A stretch of DNA of 64,000 nucleotides from Penium margaritaceum (lineage: Eukaryota; Streptophyta; Zygnematophyceae; Desmidiales; Peniaceae). The stretch's first letter is position 1. Every line of letters starts with the position of its first letter. Shown here piece by piece: positions 58,809 through 64,000 of the stretch. Below the pieces are notes generated by a model that was given only the letters and a program-made list of their open reading frames with translations, was not told the DNA's origin and did no database searches. The stretch covers positions 432,415 to 496,414 of the forward strand of contig SZWC01000031.1 in the NCBI GenBank assembly GCA_023375785.1, written 5' to 3'. The position numbers and the translations under genes are program-made.

Positions 58809-61768
58809 ATGCGGATGGACGCCGGTGGCAAAGTCGTGCTCGAGGCAAAGCGCGAGGGTGGACTCCACATTGTTGACACAAAAGTCATTCCCTCGGCAGA
58901 AAACGCAGCAGATCTGCCAGCACGCGTCGTCAATCTCGCAAAAGGCGGGGGAGCAGACCTACAGCTGTGCCATCGGCGGCTGGGCCACTCGTTGCCCGCA
59001 GTTGTGTACGAGATGGCAGAGCGCGAGATGGTTCGCGGCCTCGACATCACCGGTACAGTAAACACAGCAGCAGATTCCGTAAAGCACAAGTGTGAGCCTT
59101 GCATCGTGGGCAAGGCAAAGCGCAAACCGTTTGAAGACGGACAACGGCGCGCCGAGAACCTGTTCAATGTGGTGCATAGTGATGTGTGCGGACCGATCAA
59201 GATGCAGTACATTGGGGACACGCGGTGCTTCGTCACCTTCATCGACGATTACAACAGAAAACTCTATGTCTACTTCATGAGGCGAAAGAGCGATGTGTTG
59301 GACCGGCTGAAGAAGTACGTCGCAGCGGTGGAGAGGTAGAATGGCTGCAAGGTTAGAGCGCTATGCAGTGATAATGGCGGTGAGTATGTGGGCTGTGGAG
59401 GATGGCTGAAGGAGCAGGGTATTGAGTGGCAGCCAACGACTCCGTATGCGCTTCAATCTAATGGCGTGACAGAGCGTGCGAACCAGACGCTACTCACCAT
59501 AGACAATGCTTGTGGACGCAAAACTACCACGGAGCCTGTGGGCCGCCGGCTCAACCCAACGGCAGTGTTGAAGGAGAAAGGCGGCTGGAAGACGCCGCAG
59601 GAGGCTTGGAGTGGGCGCAAACAAAGCGTGGTGCGCGTGAAGGCTTTTGGGTGGAAGGCGCACGCGTTGGTGCAGGTCACGCGACGAAAAGACTCCAAAC
59701 GAGACCCGCGTGCAAAGGCGTACGCAATCGTTGGATACGAGAGTGTGCTTACGGCGAACCGCCTCTTCAATCTACAAACGCAGGACGTCATCACCAGCCG
59801 TGATGTCACGTTTGATGAGAAGTAGAGCTACTGTAGTAGCAATATTGACCCAGCGCACTCTCCAAAGCAGGGGGAGTGGTTCCAACTCCTTGAGCGTGAG
59901 GAGGAGCCGGCGGTTGTAGAGGTCGATGACGGGTCTTCGGAGGATGACGGTGCTAGAGCGTAGTAGGGCAATACAGCAGGTGTAGGTGTCGCTGGAACGC
60001 AGGATGCTGCAACCGACGCGAGGGAGCCCGCAGCCGAGGACAACGTTGCAGCAGAGCAGCAGCAGGACGAGCAGCCGCGTCGCAGCAGGAGGCGGCAGAA
60101 TGCGGCGAATCGGTATGACGCAAGCATGGGCCGCTAGGTCGGCATGGGGCGGTGCATGATGGCAGCCGCAAAGGATCCAACAACCATGCAAGAGGCGCTT
60201 GCATGGCCTGACGGGCAGTAGTGGGCCGAAGCAATAAAATCTGAACTTGCGTCCCTTGCTGAGAACGGCACTTGGGAGCTGGTGGATCGGCCTGAGGGGG
60301 CAAAGGTGATTAGCTCCAAGTGGGTGTTCAAGGCGAAGCTCACCAAGGATAGCAAGGTGGAGATATACAAGGTGTAGCTAGTGGCGAAGGGGTACGCACA
60401 GCGGAAAGGCGAACACTACGATGAGACGTTCGCACTCGTTGCCAAGTTCACAAGCATCCGGACGATCCTCGCGGTGGCAGCCGCAAATGACATGGAGATC
60501 CACAAAATGGATGTAAAGATGGCATTCCTTAACGACATCATCGACAAGGAGATCTACCTTGAGGTGCCGGAGGTAGTGGATGCACCGGAGGGCAAGGTTT
60601 GCAAGTTGTGGAAGGCCTTGTACGAACTAAAATAGGCGCCTAGATGCTAGTACCAACAGATGGATGGATACATGGCGGAGCTCGGCTTCAAGCGCTGTAA
60701 GTTAGACCACAATGTGTATGTGCGGCGGAGCAAGGGACTCCATCAGATTGTCGCACACTACGTGGACGATCTGATCATGTGTTCATCAGATCCGGCGGCT
60801 TTGCATTAGCTCAAGGAGCAGTTGAGCAGCAGATTTAAGATGACGGACATGGGGAGCTGGAGTACTACCTCGGGGTGAGCATCACGCGGAACCGGAGGGC
60901 GCGCACGCTTGAGTTGTGGCAGGCCAAGTACGTGGCCGAGGTGCTGAAGCGGTACGGCATGGAGGACTACAAACTAGTGGGCAGTCCATTCTCTACAAGC
61001 TCTGAGCTGAGTGCGGCGATGGCGCCGCAAACTAAAGAGGAAAAGGAGGACATGGCGGAGGTGCCCTACCAATCTCTGGTGGGCAGCCTCATGTATGCCG
61101 TGGTGGTGACTTGGCCGGACTTGGCCTACGCGGTGGGTCAGGTGAGCAGGTATGTGGCCAACCCTAGGCTACTACACTGGCAGGCGGCGAAGCGCATCCT
61201 CTGGTACTTCCAGGCTACGCGGCATGCGTGCCTGAAGTATGACAGAAAGGGAAGGTCAGACCCCTTGCGGCTGGTTTGCTACACTGATGCGGACTACACC
61301 GGCGATGTGGACAAGAGGAAGTCCACTTCTAGCTATGTGTTCTTTGACGTAGGTGCAACGGTCTCGTGGTGCAGCAGGAAGCAAGACTGTGTCGCCACCT
61401 CCACAGTGGAGGCGGAGTACGTCCCTCTGGCTGAGGCGGTCAAGGAAGTGGTGTAGCTCCGCAAATTGCTGGGGGAGCTGGGTGTGCCGCAGTAGGAGCC
61501 TTCGGTGGTTCAAGAGGACAACACCGGCTGCATCTCGCTGACCAACTACCCGACACAGCACAGGAGGGCAAACCACATCGGCGTGCGCTGCCATTACGCA
61601 CGCGAAATGGTGGAGAACGGACAGGTTGTGCTACAGCATTGCAGTACAAAGCACATGCTCGCAGATTGCTTAACCAAGGCGCAGCCCCAGGATCGGCATG
61701 TCATCAGCCTTGCAGGGCTTGGGTTGACAAGCTGTGAAGGGCTTGAAGGCGCAAGAGCGGACAAATAA
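58809..61768 (+). pseudogene. pol region of the family C element (fossil)
   Basis: Integrase zinc region: CHRRLGHSLPAVVYEMAER with HX4H-like spacing, then CEPCIVGKAKRKPFEDGQ. Core: VVHSDVCGPIKMQYIGDTR, FIDDYNRKLYVYFMRRKS, DNGGEYVGCGGWLKEQGIE, PYALQSNGVTERANQTLL. RT: SSKWVFKAKLTKDS, MAKGYAQRKGEHYDETFA, HKMDVKMAFLNDIIDKEIY. RNase H: SLMYAVVVTWPDLAYAVGQ, YTDADYTGDVDKRKSTSSY, STVEAEYVPLAEAVKEVV and HMLADCLTKAQP at the end. The RT box FLNDIIDKEIYLEVPE and the linker are unlike families A and B. Role as in other copia pols: cDNA synthesis and integration. Fossil only. Confidence 0.9.
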
Positions 61769-61812
61769 AGAGTGAGCATGAGGCATCCGGCATGGAAGTG
61801 CACGAGGGAGAT

Positions 61813-62524
61813 TGTTAAAATGTACCCCTGCCATGGTTGTTGTTTGCCATTTTCCTGGTCCGACCACTAGAGAGTGGTTGGATGTCAAATCGGATTGCAG
61901 ATTTGGACTCGTTGGATTTTGCCATGCGATTTTGAGCTTTCAGTTGCTCGATTTGGTTGAGAATTCAGAAAGTTAGTCCTACCCAACGTTTGGGTGGAGC
62001 GACTGGTGGAATCTGGTACCCGTCCGGGATTACGGGATACTCCACCGCCGGTGGTCCGTGTTCAGCTCCAACTGGCTCCATAGACCCCAAGGCCCTAGAG
62101 GAAGCAACCAAGGAGGTCCCCTGGACTAGGGTGAGCCGCCCTTTGACTTGTCAATCAAGGAAAGGCACTTCAAGCCGTCGTTGGCTCGTGTCGGAGACGA
62201 CTCTCGTCGGCGGTAGCCAAAGGCGGCTTCACCAAGGGTTGCTTGGATAGGCGTAGCGGGGCTATACTGCTCCATTTTGGGCGTGCTTGGATGCGTTGGA
62301 AATCTCAGATCACAGGCTATAATAATCTGATGTAATCTCACCAAAATAACTAACCATTAATAAGTCGCAGCTCTTCTCAGTTTCTCCAATGTCTATTCTG
62401 CCAGAATTCTTCTCCCTTGGTGTTGTGGCGACCCAAAGTACACACCTCCTTTGGAAGTCTCTTTTCACTAAGTAGCCGTGGACACTTAGGCGGTTCAAGG
62501 CACGCCAGGACAGCCATTCTGACA
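61813..62524 (+). repeat. 3' LTR of the family C element
   Basis: 712 bp from TGTTAAAATGTACCCC to CCATTCTGACA, after GAGGGAGAT. TGT...ACA ends fit an LTR, and the end is fixed by the return of B9 RT sequence at 62525. A CTATAATAATCTG block near 62318 may hold the promoter region. No second copy is in the window for comparison. Confidence 0.82.
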
Positions 62525-62952
62525 AGGCTGGTCACCAAGGGCTACTTATAGCAAAATGGCATCGACTATACAGAAACCTTTGCCCTTGTTACAAAGTTTT
62601 CCTCAGTGTAGACGGTCCTATCTTATGAAGCAGCAAAGGAATGTGAGGTTCACCACGTGGATGTTAAGACGGCATTCTTGAATGGGGACTTTAAGGATGA
62701 GAACTACATGGAGCAGCCAGAGGGATTCGTCATGAATGGCGACGTGCACCTGGTTTCTATGCTACTAAAGTTACTCTATGGCCTCAAGCAAGCGTCACAT
62801 TCTTAGAACTTAAAGATGGATGCGACATTGTAGTGCATGGGATTTGAGCGCTAAACGTGTGACTACTGCATCTATCACTAGTAGTGTGGGCATGAGATCC
62901 TCACCATCATTGTCTATGTGGATAACATGATCCTCCTTTCTAAATGTATGTC
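62525..62952 (+). mobile_element. Family B element B9, right part: RT
   Basis: RT sequence in plus orientation (LVTKGY, HHVDVKTAFLNGDF-like, LYGLKQAS, IVYVDNM boxes), continuing from just after the RT start seen at 58.7 kb. It stops at 62952 where a minus-strand B LTR begins. It is a relic with several breaks. Confidence 0.88.
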
Positions 62953-63687
62953 TGTTGGAACTGAGGGCGAGAGAGAGCCTTAGAGCAGCGAGCATGTGGG
63001 ACTGAAAGGACATCACTTGTGCTGAAGAAAGGTTGTTGAATACTCAAAATGGTGGACTACATATAGAGCTAGAGCTTGTGCAAGTTAGCCCTCTCACATG
63101 GCAGACCAATTAGTCGTGGAGGCTAAGGTTAATACAGTAGAGTCCGTATTCATACACAAGAGAGGAATTGAGCCTAGCAATTAGGCTGACCACTTGCACA
63201 CAATATAAAGAGCTAGAAAATGCTCTCATGGCACACTCCTAGTGGTCACATAACCCAAAATGGCATGAACAAACACCATCTGTCCACGTCTAGCACACAA
63301 GGATCTCACCTTACCTAGAAACGAAGAACAGGTACCTTTTTCCCATTTAGCAAACCCTAACAAGGCAACCCAAGAATCTAGGACCATTTTGGATATTTCT
63401 CCCATCAGGTCTTTACCCTGGACCTCTTGTCGTTTTCTTTTCTCGGGCGAAGGCATGGAGCCATTGCCCAAGGTCACCTTGATATCGGCGGTCGATGACC
63501 TAAAAAATCCTGAGATTTCATCTCTCAATCCGACAATTGGATCAGCCTAAAATGTCGACCGTAGACAACTTTCCACGTGATCTTTCCAATGTTGAAGTTT
63601 GATTGAAAATCGAAGTAGTCATTTGGTAGTTTCCTGGAACTTGCTCCTGTGGACCTGAAATTGAGCCGGATGGCCCATTTTCCAACA
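62953..63687 (-). repeat. Family B 3' LTR of B10 (minus strand)
   Basis: A 735-bp inverted LTR, TGTTGGAACTGAGG...CATTTTCCAACA. It lies within the RT of B9 and is followed by a minus-strand polypurine remnant (ATTACTCACATTG). Confidence 0.92.
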
Positions 63688-64000
63688 ATTACTCACATTG
63701 TTGTAATCAGAGTGGGCTGAGTCTACATGCCCTCATGGAGAACTGCTGCTTCTCACGGGTCACTGATACCGAAATCAACGACCTGCTTGCGATTTTGAGT
63801 GAATTCTAGCTTCATAGCACCCTCTTGCACCATTTGTCTGATTAATCTGAATACAATGTCAAAGTCTTGGTGCCTGCATAGTGCTCAAGATTCTTGGCAA
63901 GTTCAATTGTGCTTTGGTTGTCAACGCGCACAGGAACAGGACTTGCCGCACTCCTACTCATCTCTTCCAGTAGATGTTGGAGCCAAAACGTTTCATTTGC
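63688..64000 (-). mobile_element. Family B element B10, RNase H end (runs off the window)
   Basis: Minus-strand RNase H C-terminal sequence matching 29367-29690 (inverse of CTTCTCACGGGTCACTG, GACCTGCTTG, GTTGTCAACGCGCACAGG). The rest of the element, its other LTR and the second half of B9 would lie beyond 64000. Confidence 0.88.

Larger units (their letters stand above)
58748..62524 (+). mobile_element. Family C Ty1/copia element, protease end to 3' LTR
   Basis: A third copia family seen once. Parts: end of protease and integrase zinc region (about 58800-59130), integrase core (to about 59500), linker, RT (about 60230-60860), RNase H (about 61050-61740), polypurine tract (GAGGGAGAT before 61813) and 3' LTR (61813-62524). 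The left LTR, primer site and Gag are not in the window. Base composition looks richer in G+C than in families A and B, suggesting a different origin or age. The left join with B9 shows a short shared CAACC. It is broken, with about six to eight breaks. Confidence 0.9.

Noticed and set aside
1-64000. CRISPR array, integron, prophage, toxin-antitoxin or other bacterial system
   Set aside because: No regularly spaced short repeats, no bacterial gene organisation and no ribosome-binding sites; the content is eukaryotic retroelements throughout.
1-64000. Envelope-like extra gene after RNase H, as in Sireviruses
   Set aside because: In all copies the RNase H end is followed within about 20-120 bp by the polypurine tract and LTR, leaving no room for one.

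Overview
The window is a nest of retrotransposon fossils. Every stretch I could identify belongs to Ty1/copia-type LTR retrotransposons. I see no host gene, tRNA, rRNA, CRISPR array or DNA transposon. The likely source is a land plant or a close streptophyte relative with a repeat-rich genome. The best evidence is the primer-binding sites: one family carries TGGTATCAGAGC, complementary to the 3' end of plant-type initiator tRNA-Met, and another carries a complement of the anticodon arm of the same tRNA in its plant form. The species cannot be named from this sequence.

Three families are present; the names are mine. Family B dominates: LTRs of about 735 bp (TGTTGGAA...TTCCAACA), a tRNA-iMet 3'-end primer site, and Gag with a CHYC-type zinc knuckle. 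Family A has LTRs of about 720-770 bp (TGTTGAC...TTGACA), a half-tRNA primer site, and Gag with a CHNCGKPGHWAREC knuckle. Family C is a single copy with a 712-bp LTR (TGTTAAAA...TCTGACA). All show the copia order Gag, protease, integrase, reverse transcriptase, RNase H. All are broken. B at 29.4-34.9 kb and A at 51.3-57.4 kb look best preserved.

Layout. 1-1.3 kb: A fragment. 1.3-7.4 kb: B element (+). 7.4-10.7 kb: B (-). 10.7-15.8 kb: B (+). 15.8-18.3 kb: B gag/leader/LTR pieces (-). 18.3-22.5 kb: B (+). 22.5-28.8 kb: two B elements (-) in tandem sharing an LTR. 28.8-29.3 kb: A integrase piece inside B LTR sequence. 29.3-35.6 kb: B (-) plus a second LTR piece. 35.6-41.2 kb: a mosaic of A and B LTRs with a tandemly repeated composite unit. 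41.2-45.9 kb: inverted A gag followed by an A element (+), with an assembly join (an N between two 249-bp copies). 45.9-47.9 kb: B (-) fragment carrying a solo B LTR with a clean target-site duplication. 47.9-51.3 kb: A element, interrupted at 51,256 by a complete A element (51,256-57,436) with duplication CAAAG. 57.5-62.9 kb: B element interrupted by family C. 62.9-64 kb: another B element (-) running off the end.

The genes do not work together as a host pathway. What can be read is insertion history: LTR into LTR, element into element, LTR recombination and local duplication. I found no new biological system. The most informative signals are the half-tRNA primer site of family A, an LTR-in-LTR insertion seen filled at two loci and empty at a third, and the assembly join.
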